Shown here in pieces: positions 7,709 through 15,583 of a stretch of DNA of 64,000 nt. The DNA comes from JAZKFT01 sp039925965 (lineage in GTDB: Bacteria; Bacteroidota; Bacteroidia; Chitinophagales; Chitinophagaceae), in NCBI GenBank assembly GCA_039925965.1, contig JBDSXW010000050.1, forward strand, positions 30,755 through 94,754, read 5' to 3'. The position numbers and the translations under genes were made by a program. The notes beneath the pieces are model-generated. The model saw only the letters and a program-made list of their open reading frames with translations, searched no databases and had not been told where the DNA came from. Within the stretch, counting starts at the first letter, position 1. Each line of letters starts with the position of its first letter.

Positions 7709-9946
7709 ATGAACCGACTACTATTTTGTTTTCTTTTATTTTCTATGTCAGCTTTTTCGCAAAGCGGGAAGGATGAAACATTAATTTACAAAGGAGATTT
7801 CTATAGCCTTTATTACGACAGAGCAGTGCAGGCGGACAATACAGCCATTGCGATCTCTCCCACCTTTATCCGGTCTAATTATAAAGACCTAACTGGTACA
7901 GAAAAAGAATGGAAACTAAGTACAGATATTTCAAGCCTTCCAACGTACAAATCAGACCAGTTAATTGTAGATGCATTGTACAACCTGTCAAAGGAGGAAT
8001 CTTTGAAAAATATCGAAGTTGACAGCACATTTCGAACCGGAACAAAATGGGGAGGCGTTTGGACAAGGGATATTTCTTATAGTATCATTTTAGCATTTGC
8101 TTACCTGCAACCAGACGTTGCTAAAATAAGCTTGCTTAAAAAGGTAAAACGCGGAAGAATTATTCAGGATACTGGTTCAGGTGGTGCGTGGCCAGTCTCG
8201 TCCGACAGAATGATTTGGGCGGTGGCGGCCTGGGAAATTTATAAAACTACGGGCGATGAAGAATGGTTAAAAAAAATTAACCCAATTATTAAAAACTCCC
8301 TGGCAGACGACAGGAAAACAATCTATGATCCATCCACAGGACTGTATAGGGGTGAATCTTCGTTTTTAGACTGGAGAGAACAAACGTATCCAAAATGGAT
8401 GTCGAACATGGATATATATGTCTCTGAAAACTTAGGAACAAATATGGTTCACTATGCAGCTAACAAAGTATTTGTTGACATTTCAAAACAGTTGCACCAG
8501 CCTTATAAAATTTACCAGCAAAGAGCAAACGATTTAAAGCAGGCTATCAATAAACAATTTTGGATGAAGGAGAAAGGATATTACGGACAATATTTGTACG
8601 GGCGGCCAAACCTCACATTGTCTCCGAAGTTTGAAGCCCTTGGAGAAGCATTGTCTATATTTTTCGGTGTGTCTGATGATACAAAATCAGCTTCCCTGCT
8701 TTCTCATTCACCAGTTACTCCTTTTGGTGTTACTTGTATTTACCCGCAAATACCTGATATTCCGCCGTACCATAACAACGCGATTTGGCCTTTTGTGCAG
8801 TCATATTGGAACCTGGCTGCGGCAAAAGCCGGAAATGAAAAAGCACTGGTGCAAGGGCTTTCTTCCATTTACCGGGCGGGGGCTTTTTTTCTAACAAATT
8901 ATGAAAACTTTGTTGCCGAAACCGGGGATTTTAAAGGCACTCAAATAAATTCTGATAGAATGTTATGGAGTATGGCTGGCGAATTTGCTATGATTTACAG
9001 GGTATTTTTAGGAATCTCTTTCGAAACGAGCGGTATTTTGTTTTCACCGGTAATACCAAAGGTATTTGGAGGCACTAAAATCTTATCCAATTTTAAGTAC
9101 CGCAATGCCATGCTTGATATTAAGGTGCATGGTTTTGGTAAAAAATTAAGTTCCATTACAATGGATGGTATGTTATTACCCACTCCTTTTATTCCTGCAA
9201 CAATAAAAGGAAAACATTCGGTAATAATTGAGATGGACAATGCCTCATTTGATCATGATTCACTACTTGTAGTTTCAAATTATTTTTCACTTGCGAATCC
9301 TGTCGCCAGCCAAAAAGGAAACAGTATTGAATGGAGTCCAATTGAAAATGCAGTGTATTACAAGATTTACAGGAATAGTCAGTTTGCTGAGAAAACAGAT
9401 GCGGCATATTATCTGATAGATTCCTCTAAAACGGCTATTTACAAAATAAGTGCTGCAGATAAAAACGGTTGGGAATCATTTACCAGTGAACCTGTGCTGG
9501 TAGCGCCAAACAAAAATGTAACGATTGTAGAAATGGAAAACGTTGCCAATAAATCTCCTTTACCTTACACGAATTTTACCGGCAATGGGTTTGTAGAATT
9601 CTCCACTACAAAAAATAGGGATTTTACCATGAACTGTAATATTTCTAAACCTGGCAAATACCTGGTGGACTTTAGATATTCAAATGGCAGCGGTCCATGG
9701 AATACCGAAAATAAATGTGCCGTAAGAAGTTTATATGCAAATGGAAAATATTTTGGTGCATTGGTCTTTCCACAAAGGGGCACGGATCTATGGTCAGATT
9801 GGGCATATTCAAACTCGTATTACATAAATTTGAAAAGGGGAAATAACGTAGTCAATATCAAATTTGAAGATTGGAACAACAATATGAATGTAGCTATAAA
9901 CAGGATGATGTTAGACCATTTAAGAATGATTTATGTGACTCAATAA
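7709..9946 (+). CDS. Secreted six-hairpin glycoside hydrolase with C-terminal carbohydrate-binding-like domain
   Basis: 745 residues with a signal peptide (MNRLLFCFLLFSMSAFSQ). Residues of about 80-470 form an (alpha/alpha)6 glycosidase-like domain of the MGH1/GH63-like kind. Typical stretches are GGVWTRDISYS, GSGGAWPVSSDRMIW, SFLDWREQTYP and PPYHNNAIWPFVQSYW; acidic residues in FLDWRE and WTRD are candidate catalytic groups. After a beta domain, the last 140 residues (VEMENV onward) look like a CBM6/CBM35 jelly roll. The protein probably acts in the periplasm or at the cell surface on an oligosaccharide; the substrate is not evident. It sits between repeats B and C, unusually large for a cassette. 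Confidence 0.75.
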   Translation: MNRLLFCFLLFSMSAFSQSGKDETLIYKGDFYSLYYDRAVQADNTAIAISPTFIRSNYKDLTGTEKEWKLSTDISSLPTYKSDQLIVDALYNLSKEESLKNIEVDSTFRTGTKWGGVWTRDISYSIILAFAYLQPDVAKISLLKKVKRGRIIQDTGSGGAWPVSSDRMIWAVAAWEIYKTTGDEEWLKKINPIIKNSLADDRKTIYDPSTGLYRGESSFLDWREQTYPKWMSNMDIYVSENLGTNMVHYAANKVFVDISKQLHQPYKIYQQRANDLKQAINKQFWMKEKGYYGQYLYGRPNLTLSPKFEALGEALSIFFGVSDDTKSASLLSHSPVTPFGVTCIYPQIPDIPPYHNNAIWPFVQSYWNLAAAKAGNEKALVQGLSSIYRAGAFFLTNYENFVAETGDFKGTQINSDRMLWSMAGEFAMIYRVFLGISFETSGILFSPVIPKVFGGTKILSNFKYRNAMLDIKVHGFGKKLSSITMDGMLLPTPFIPATIKGKHSVIIEMDNASFDHDSLLVVSNYFSLANPVASQKGNSIEWSPIENAVYYKIYRNSQFAEKTDAAYYLIDSSKTAIYKISAADKNGWESFTSEPVLVAPNKNVTIVEMENVANKSPLPYTNFTGNGFVEFSTTKNRDFTMNCNISKPGKYLVDFRYSNGSGPWNTENKCAVRSLYANGKYFGALVFPQRGTDLWSDWAYSNSYYINLKRGNNVVNIKFEDWNNNMNVAINRMMLDHLRMIYVTQ

Positions 9947-10137
9947 ATACTGCTCACAATAAAGTTATTGCAGCAAGCAGGGTTGAAATAATCTGCTGCA
10001 GTCGCTATCACCAGTGGTTCGGCGGACGGAATTCTATTGGGCTTTTTGTTGTAATTAGCTTTTCAATCGGCTTCAGTTCCAGCGCTTGACCAAAAAGGAA
10101 TACTGCCTGAAGCATTTCCCGAACGCTGGTGGCAAGG
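9945..10137 (+). repeat. attC-like palindromic repeat C
   Basis: It starts directly at the 3' end of the glycosidase gene (AATACTGCTCACAATAAAG, then GCAGCAAGCAGGGTTG). The centre has CTATCACCAGTGGTTCGGCG and TTGGGCTTTTTG. It ends in TACTGCCTGAAGCATTTCCC, then GAACGCTGGTGGC. It is one of the more diverged copies. Confidence 0.55.
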
Positions 10138-10179
10138 CTATCCTGAAAATTGGAAATCTATCTCAGATAACATTTACAT

Positions 10180-10446
10180 ATGACCCAAATTATCAAGCGT
10201 AATAAATTCGGCAAAATCAACCCAGCGAACATTATTCAGTTCGAGAAAGTAAATAATGTCCTATTACGAGATGGCTACAAAATATTCTTACAGGAACATA
10301 ACGGCGGACAACATTTACCTGGTACCTGGCAGGACCAGCGTGGTTCTTTACCCTTCTGTGATGCAAAACGCTACGGCAACCCTAAGAACGACAAAATATT
10401 ATTAACTTACAAACAAACAATTAAAAGTGTGGGGTCAACACTATAA
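10180..10446 (+). CDS. SMI1/KNR4-like fragment
   Basis: 88 residues. The N-terminal half (FEKVNNVLLRDGYKIFLQEH followed by NGGQ) matches the start of SMI1/KNR4 domain proteins, where a helix, a LPxDY-like turn and a FLxxHNGG motif occur. Many members are immunity proteins against polymorphic toxins. The C-terminal half does not look like the family, and the protein is shorter than the usual 130-150 residues. It is probably truncated or frameshifted. It shares a cassette with the lipoprotein 17 bp downstream. Confidence 0.4.
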   Translation: MTQIIKRNKFGKINPANIIQFEKVNNVLLRDGYKIFLQEHNGGQHLPGTWQDQRGSLPFCDAKRYGNPKNDKILLTYKQTIKSVGSTL

Positions 10447-10463
10447 TCTCTGACAACAAGAAA

Positions 10464-10796
10464 ATGAAAAAAATATTATTCATCCTCGCAATTGCAACAA
10501 TAGGTGTAGCGTGCGAAAAAGAGCATGAACACAAAAATTTATGCCCGGTTGTGTCTGAAAAAGCAATTCCTACTTCTGTAAGCAGTGCATTTCAGGGAAA
10601 ATATCCCAACGTCATTGTTGAAAAGTGGTTCAATAAGGACAACAAAGGGTATTGTGCCCTGTTTAATTTAAACGGAAAAGAAACAAAAGTGCTGTTTGAC
10701 AATATTGGAAACTTTCAAAAGGAAGAAATGGACCAGAAAGGTCAACACGAAGACGATGACGATAACGGTTGCCAGTGCCACACAGACAAAGATTAG
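10464..10796 (+). CDS. PepSY-like lipoprotein
   Basis: 110 residues. The N-terminus MKKILFILAIATIGVAC ends in a lipobox (GVAC), so the mature protein is probably anchored in a membrane by Cys17. The body (IPTSVSSAFQGKYPNVIVEK, then W and an ALFNLNGKETKVLFD segment) resembles Bacteroidota periplasmic PepSY-like proteins, whose beta sheets are compared with beta-lactamase inhibitor folds. The tail is rich in Asp, His and Cys (EDDDDNGCQCHTD), which suggests metal binding. Its biological role is unknown. Confidence 0.65.
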   Translation: MKKILFILAIATIGVACEKEHEHKNLCPVVSEKAIPTSVSSAFQGKYPNVIVEKWFNKDNKGYCALFNLNGKETKVLFDNIGNFQKEEMDQKGQHEDDDDNGCQCHTDKD

Positions 10797-10892
10797 CATC
10801 ATTTTGATTTTTAAAATTAAGTTTTTGAAGATTACAAAGTTTATATTTCAGGAAACTTTAAGCTTGACACGAGACACCTGTATATAGACAGC

Positions 10893-11097
10893 ATGGCAGC
10901 CGATAAAAAAGTATTTGCAAAAGCAGGGCTCAACAATGTAACATCAGCAATGTGTAAGCATCTGCAGTGGTTCGGGCAGACAAGTATCAGTTTAGTTTTC
11001 TGTTTTACCTTAACGTTTATATTTAAAGTTTTTCATTTGTACCGAGCAGTCGAGCAATGAATTCCCAGCCTACGCATATATATTCAACGTTAGCAGC
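10893..11097 (+). repeat. attC-like palindromic repeat D
   Basis: Left arm GTATTTGCAAAAGCAGGGCT; right arm with CCCAGCCTACGCATATATAT followed by TCAACGTTAGCAGC. The left GTATTTGC pairs with the right GCATATAT imperfectly. The centre carries ATCTGCAGTGGTTCGGGCAG. It separates the lipoprotein gene from the FAD oxidoreductase gene. Confidence 0.65.
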
Positions 11098-11205
11098 AAA
11101 AGCTATATTTTATAAAAAACTCTCGAATTAGATGAAACTGTAAAATTCATCGTATAATTTTTGTAACCAATATTAATTTCAAACATTTTTAAAATAGGTA
11201 TTATT

Positions 11206-13035
11206 ATGCCGCTAAACAGAAGAAACTTTTTAAGAGGAGCCATATTGCTACCCGGAATTTCAATGGGTAGTTCTTCGTTATTCGCAGCCCCCTGGAAATA
11301 TTTTGAAGATGCCAATAAATTAAAAAGAGTTAGACGGAATGATACTCTCTGGCCTTCACATGAGCAATGGCAACAATTAAATAAAGCTGTAAATGGAAAT
11401 CTTATCAAAATTGAATCGCCATTGGCTGCCTGTAAAACTTCTTTAGACAATAATGCCTGTGAAGAATTGTTCAAAAATTTAAAAAATCCATACTATATTG
11501 GTGACAATCCAGCATTAACGCAAACATCCGGGTGGGTAGATGCCTGGCAGTCAGAACCAAGTGTATATGCAGTGGCAGCAAAAAATTCTGCAGACGTTTT
11601 AGCGGCTGTTAATTTTGCCCGTACCAACAATTTAAGATTGGTTGTAAAAGGTGGTGGACATAGTTACCAGGGCACATCAAATTCTGCTGATTCATTACTT
11701 ATATGGACTAGAGCGATGAATAAAATTGTTATTCATGAAAATTTCCTCGCTGAGGGTTGCGAATCAAAACAATCTCCTCAGCCTGCCGTAACTATAGAAG
11801 CCGGAGCTTTATGGATTCAGGCCTATAATGATGTAACCACAAAGAACGGGAGGTACGTTCAGGGTGGTGGTTGTGCAACAGTTGGTGTTGCAGGATTAAT
11901 TCAAAGTGGCGGTTTTGGAAGTTTTTCAAAAAACTATGGCATGGCGGCGGCGGCATTACTTGAAGCTGAAATTGTAACTGCAGATGGTTCGATAGAGATT
12001 GTAAATGCCTGCAAAAAACCAGATTTATTTTGGGCATTAAAAGGAGGTGGTGGTGGCAGCTTTGGTGTTGTTACCAAAGTAACTTTGAGAACCCGTGAGC
12101 TACCTGAAAAATTCGGTGCTGTATTCGGAAATATCAAAGCCAATGATGCTACCTCTTATAAAGTGTTAGTACAACAAATACTGAAGCTGTATAAAACCCA
12201 GCTATTTAATCCGCATTGGGGGGAATCAATTTCTTTTCATACAGACTCAGTAACCCTTAATATGGTATTTCAAGGTCTAAATAAAGAAAAAGCACAAGCA
12301 TGCTGGCAAGATTTTGAAAGTTGGGTAAAGCAAACGCCGAAAAACTATTCTTTTGGAATGCCGTTGACGGTTATTGAATTGCCTGCGCAACGTTTATGGG
12401 ATATTGACTTTTTAAAACAATATGCTCCCCAACTTATTGCAAGTGATGACCGACCCGAAGCCCCTGCTCACAATGTATATTGGGCATCTAACAAACAGGA
12501 AGCAGGACAATTTTTATATGCCTATCATTCAGCATGGTTGCCTGATTCTTTGCTGCAAAACAATAACCAAATTCAATTGGCAGATGCAATATTTGCTGCC
12601 AGCCGTAACTGGACAATGTCTTTACACTTCAACAAAGGCTTGGCTGGAGCCAGTGCTGAAGAAATAGCAGCAGCAAAAGATACAGCTATGAATCCGGTAG
12701 TCCTGGATGCATTTGCACTTGCCATCATTGCCGGTGAAGGACAACCGGCCTTTATTGGTTTAGCAGGACATGAACCTGATATAAATGAGGCTCGTAACGG
12801 AGCAGCAAGAATTGATAAGGCAATAAATGAATTGCTGAAAGTTGCACCAAATGCGGGAAGTTATGTATCTGAAAGTAACTTCTTTGAAAAAAACTGGCAA
12901 CAATCTTTTTGGGGATCAAACTATTCTAGATTGGCTTCAATAAAAAAGAAATATGATCCTGAAGGCCTTTTTTTCGTACATCATGGAGTAGGCAGCGAAG
13001 AATGGAGTGATGATGGTTTTACCAAAAAGAAATAA
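11206..13035 (+). CDS. Tat-exported FAD-linked oxidase with berberine-bridge domain
   Basis: 609 residues. The start MPLNRRNFLRGAILLPG is a twin-arginine signal, so the folded flavoprotein is probably exported. Residues of about 110-290 are an FAD-binding type-4 (VAO/PCMH) domain with VVKGGGHSYQG, whose His is commonly the covalent FAD attachment site. VAGLIQSGGFG and FWALKGGGGGSFGVVT continue the fold. The C-terminus has a berberine-bridge-like motif (NYSRLASIKKKYDPEGLF, then FVHHGVG). Members oxidise sugars, alkaloids or other alcohols with oxygen. The second conserved Cys of bicovalent BBE enzymes is not evident. The gene fills one cassette between repeats D and E. Confidence 0.85.
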   Translation: MPLNRRNFLRGAILLPGISMGSSSLFAAPWKYFEDANKLKRVRRNDTLWPSHEQWQQLNKAVNGNLIKIESPLAACKTSLDNNACEELFKNLKNPYYIGDNPALTQTSGWVDAWQSEPSVYAVAAKNSADVLAAVNFARTNNLRLVVKGGGHSYQGTSNSADSLLIWTRAMNKIVIHENFLAEGCESKQSPQPAVTIEAGALWIQAYNDVTTKNGRYVQGGGCATVGVAGLIQSGGFGSFSKNYGMAAAALLEAEIVTADGSIEIVNACKKPDLFWALKGGGGGSFGVVTKVTLRTRELPEKFGAVFGNIKANDATSYKVLVQQILKLYKTQLFNPHWGESISFHTDSVTLNMVFQGLNKEKAQACWQDFESWVKQTPKNYSFGMPLTVIELPAQRLWDIDFLKQYAPQLIASDDRPEAPAHNVYWASNKQEAGQFLYAYHSAWLPDSLLQNNNQIQLADAIFAASRNWTMSLHFNKGLAGASAEEIAAAKDTAMNPVVLDAFALAIIAGEGQPAFIGLAGHEPDINEARNGAARIDKAINELLKVAPNAGSYVSESNFFEKNWQQSFWGSNYSRLASIKKKYDPEGLFFVHHGVGSEEWSDDGFTKKK

Positions 13036-13127
13036 TTTATTAAGAGCGTGCCCTATTGGCAAAGTAAATCAACATTAGTAAATAAAAATAACTGAGGATG
13101 AAAAACCTAAAATGGGATTGACACCAA

Positions 13128-13337
13128 CAACGAACCGCTAATAAAAGTATTACTGCAAGCAGGGCTTGACATTGAAACAATCGGTTGTAGTTGGCTATCA
13201 GCAGTGGTTTCGGCGCACGGAATTCTGTTTGGCTTTTGTAGATTAACTTCAACTTTTGTTTATTAATTTAGATTCAATTCCGGGAGGACAGTTGGTCAAC
13301 TCCCCAAACTCCGGCAATACCCGAACGTTGGCGGTCA
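13128..13337 (+). repeat. attC-like palindromic repeat E
   Basis: Left arm ACCGCTAATAAAAGTATTAC then TGCAAGCAGGGCTTG; right end CCCGAACGTTGGCGGTC. The centre has GCTATCAGCAGTGGTTTCGG. The left ACCGCTAA resembles the reverse complement of GTTAGCAGC that opens the FAD-oxidase cassette in repeat D. It follows the FAD-oxidase gene and precedes the DHFR-like gene. Confidence 0.6.
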
Positions 13338-13393
13338 TTGTAAAGCGACTTACCGCAAGTAATCAAAATGACACACAATTTAAATTCAATCAA

Positions 13394-13951
13394 ATGAGAA
13401 ATCTAATTTACGCAATCAACCTTACTATTGATGGCTGCTTAGACCATACCAATACGATCGCTGATGACGAATTGCTTGAATATTATTCCCGGCTTGTGCG
13501 AGATGCGGACCTGCTCGTCTACGGCCGGAAAACCTATCAATTGATGGTTCCTTATTGGCCCAATGTCGCAAAAAACCTTTCGGGTGAGACAAAAGCAGAC
13601 CTTGAATTTGCTCAGGCATTTGAGTCCAGCAACAAAATTGTTTTTTCACGAACTTTAGAAAGGCCCGAAGGAAGAAACACGAGAATTGTTCGCACCAACC
13701 TTCAGGACGAAATACTTAAATTGAAACAGGAACAAGGAAATAATATTTTAGTTGGTGGTGTAGATATTCCATCACAACTTATACAACTCGGGTTAGTTGA
13801 TGAATATTATTTCGTGATTCAACCGGTGGTTGCTGGAGAAGGTAGACGGTTGTTGGATGGTATTAGCCTACTGAAAAAATCACAATTAAAACTTGTTGAG
13901 TCAAAGATTTTTAAATCGGGAAGTGTTGCGCTTCATTACCTGAAACAGTGA
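13394..13951 (+). CDS. Dihydrofolate reductase family (RibD C-terminal-like) protein
   Basis: 185 residues from the ATG at 13394. The frame is open further upstream, but that part lies in repeat E, so the later start is chosen; MRNLIYAINLTIDGC is the family's typical first strand. LLVYGRKTYQLMVPYWP matches the DHFR/RibD-C nucleotide-binding region, and NILVGGVDIPSQLIQLGLVD the late GG-containing loop. Such proteins are NADPH-dependent reductases of unknown substrate, cytoplasmic, common as accessory genes in soil bacteria. It stands alone in a cassette. Confidence 0.82.
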   Translation: MRNLIYAINLTIDGCLDHTNTIADDELLEYYSRLVRDADLLVYGRKTYQLMVPYWPNVAKNLSGETKADLEFAQAFESSNKIVFSRTLERPEGRNTRIVRTNLQDEILKLKQEQGNNILVGGVDIPSQLIQLGLVDEYYFVIQPVVAGEGRRLLDGISLLKKSQLKLVESKIFKSGSVALHYLKQ

Positions 13952-13984
13952 GAGAAAACCTGCAACAGGAGCGATACACTTTGC

Positions 13985-14192
13985 TATGAGCCACAAGGAC
14001 AATAAACAACGCAAAAGTCAGGGCTGAACATTGAGGACATCAGATGTAGTTCGCTATCAGCTTCGGTTTGGGCATGACAGTTTCAATTTATTTTTTTTGT
14101 AACTTGTACTTGATACTTTCAATTTGGCTATTTTTTCCGGGCAGTACCAGCGATGAATTTCCTGCCCGTTGCCAATGCAAAACGTTAGGCGT
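13985..14192 (+). repeat. attC-like palindromic repeat F
   Basis: Left part AAAAGTCAGGGCTG; right part CCTGCCCGTTGCCAATGCAA then AACGTTAGGCGTC. The terminal GTTAGGC (14184-14190) fits the integron R' core consensus GTTRRRY exactly. Its partner ACGCCTAATAAC lies at 15338-15349, at the far end of the same cassette. The centre has CGCTATCAGCTTCGGTTTGG. Confidence 0.7.
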
Positions 14193-14255
14193 CATTTTAG
14201 GACGACACGACCGAAATAAAAATTAACGATTAAATTTAACCTGGAAAATAGAATT

Positions 14256-14471
14256 ATGTCATTCCAGGCATACATAGACAACATACAAGCCAAGACAGGA
14301 AAGTCGCCAGAACCCTTAAAAAAAATTGGAAAAAAATGGTTTTTACAAAATGGGCAACTTATGAAAACCGGAAAAACTACTAAAATTACAGATTGGTTGA
14401 AAAGCGAATTTAAATTAGGACAGGGACACACAATGGCAATTTATGCAACATTCAAAGGTAAAAAAGATTAA
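14256..14471 (+). CDS. DUF4287 family protein
   Basis: 71 residues. MSFQAYIDNIQAKTGKSP, then KIGKKW, and a C-terminal LKSEFKLGQGHTMAIYATFK match the short DUF4287 family, which is small, soluble and of unknown function. Larger members are fused to DUF5655. It is the first gene of a three-gene cassette and is followed at 1 bp by the DUF2200 gene. Confidence 0.75.
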   Translation: MSFQAYIDNIQAKTGKSPEPLKKIGKKWFLQNGQLMKTGKTTKITDWLKSEFKLGQGHTMAIYATFKGKKD

Positions 14472-14472
14472 A

Positions 14473-14835
14473 ATGAAAGAAACAAATAATCACAATGAGC
14501 GATTTGCAAAAATGACATTCACTTCGGTTTATCCTCTTTACCTTGCAAAAATCGAAAAGAAAGGAAGAACTAAAGACGAATTGCATCAAGTGATTTGTTG
14601 GCTAACAGGTTATAATGAAAAAAAAATTCAAAACCACATTGATGAAAAAATAACTTTTGAAAAATTCTTTAAAAACGCTACAATCAACCCAAATGCTAAA
14701 CTCATAATTGGTTTAATTTGTGGTTACAGAATTGAAGAAATTGTTAACCCATTGACCAAACAAGTTCGTTACTTAGATAAGCTGGTTGACGAATTAGCAA
14801 AAGGAAAAGCAATGGAGAAGATTTTACGAAAGTAG
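14473..14835 (+). CDS. DUF2200 family protein
   Basis: 120 residues from the ATG at 14473; an upstream in-frame ATG at 14443 overlaps the DUF4287 gene and is less likely. The sequence matches DUF2200 along its whole length: RFAKMTFTSVYPLYLAKIEK, LHQVICWLTGY, LIIGLICGYRIEEI and the ending KAMEKILRK. These are small cytoplasmic proteins of unknown function. It starts 1 bp after the DUF4287 stop, so the pair is co-translated. Confidence 0.85.
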   Translation: MKETNNHNERFAKMTFTSVYPLYLAKIEKKGRTKDELHQVICWLTGYNEKKIQNHIDEKITFEKFFKNATINPNAKLIIGLICGYRIEEIVNPLTKQVRYLDKLVDELAKGKAMEKILRK

Positions 14836-14882
14836 AATAGGCATTTATTAAATAACACTCATTAATTTAGAAAATACAAAAA

Positions 14883-15320
14883 ATGGCACAAATCAATCCT
14901 CACATTAACTTCAACGGAAATGCCGAAGAAGCTTTTTCATTTTACAAATCAGTATTTGGCGGAGAGATCGCAAAAATTATACGTTTCAAAGACTTGTCAA
15001 GCCCTGAATTTCCGGTAGCAGAAAATGAAGCAAATAAAATAATGCATATTGCTTTACCTATCGGAGAAAGCATTCTAATGGCCAATGACGTTCCAGAAAT
15101 ATTGGGGCGAACAAACGAAAATGAGAATAGAAGTAAAATCGTAATTAGTGCAGAAAGTAAAGAAGAAGCAGACAAATTATTCAACGGACTTTCAGCAGGA
15201 GGACAAATTGAAATGTCAATTGCCGACAGTCCTTGGGGTTCCTATTTTGGTATGTTTCGAGACAAGTATGGAATTGAATGGATGGTGGATTTTGACCCAA
15301 ATTATAAAGGACAAATTTAG
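14883..15320 (+). CDS. VOC-superfamily (PhnB/3-dmu-9-like) protein
   Basis: 145 residues. It starts INPHINFNGNAEEAFSFYKS and has the PhnB-like VFGGE, MHIALPIGESILMANDVPE and WGSYFGMFRDKYGIEWMVDF segments. This is a vicinal-oxygen-chelate fold; close relatives are annotated as glyoxalase/bleomycin-resistance-like without proven activity. It is the last gene of array 1 and lies 47 bp after DUF2200. Confidence 0.85.
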   Translation: MAQINPHINFNGNAEEAFSFYKSVFGGEIAKIIRFKDLSSPEFPVAENEANKIMHIALPIGESILMANDVPEILGRTNENENRSKIVISAESKEEADKLFNGLSAGGQIEMSIADSPWGSYFGMFRDKYGIEWMVDFDPNYKGQI

Positions 15321-15330
15321 TCGAAGAAAA

Positions 15331-15400
15331 ACAACGAACGCCTAATAACCAGGCTTTCGTTTTGCCCAACGGCCAAGAAATGAAAGCTTGTTGAACGAAC
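15331..15400 (+). repeat. Partial attC-like end closing array 1
   Basis: ACGCCTAATAACCAGGCTTT starts at 15338, just after the VOC gene. ACGCCTAA-TAAC is the reverse complement of GTTAGGCGT (14184-14192) apart from a TA insertion. This is the expected partner core for the cassette that opens at repeat F. The rest of the repeat is not recognisable, so the site is probably truncated. Confidence 0.5.
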
Positions 15401-15429
15401 CGGGTGGAGGATGACTGATTATCTATTAT

Positions 15430-15565
15430 GGGGATATCGTAACTGTATATCCCCGCGGTTGTTGACCCACCATTCCGTTTTATGCTGACCCACAATTCCA
15501 GAGATCTTGCCCCGACTCGTTTTCGTAACCATAAAAGTATGGTCTGGCTGCTTCCGGAATGTTGA
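15430..15565. mobile_element. Possible transposon-end remnant
   Basis: GACCCACCATTCC (15464-15476) and GACCCACAATTCC (15487-15499) are near-identical direct repeats 23 bp apart, preceded by the inverted pair GGGGATAT (15430) and ATATCCCC (15447). Repeated GACCCAC...ATTCC motifs recall the multiple terminal repeats of IS21-family elements of Bacteroidota. No transposase is present. The assignment is an inference from pattern memory. Confidence 0.3.
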
Positions 15566-15583
15566 CTCCACAACCGAAAATAT

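Noticed and set aside
12422..12667. Short frames inside the FAD oxidase gene
   Set aside because: They are in other frames of a long, well supported gene.
13256..13393. Longer start of the DHFR-like gene
   Set aside because: These codons lie within attC-like repeat E, and the family N-terminus begins at 13394.
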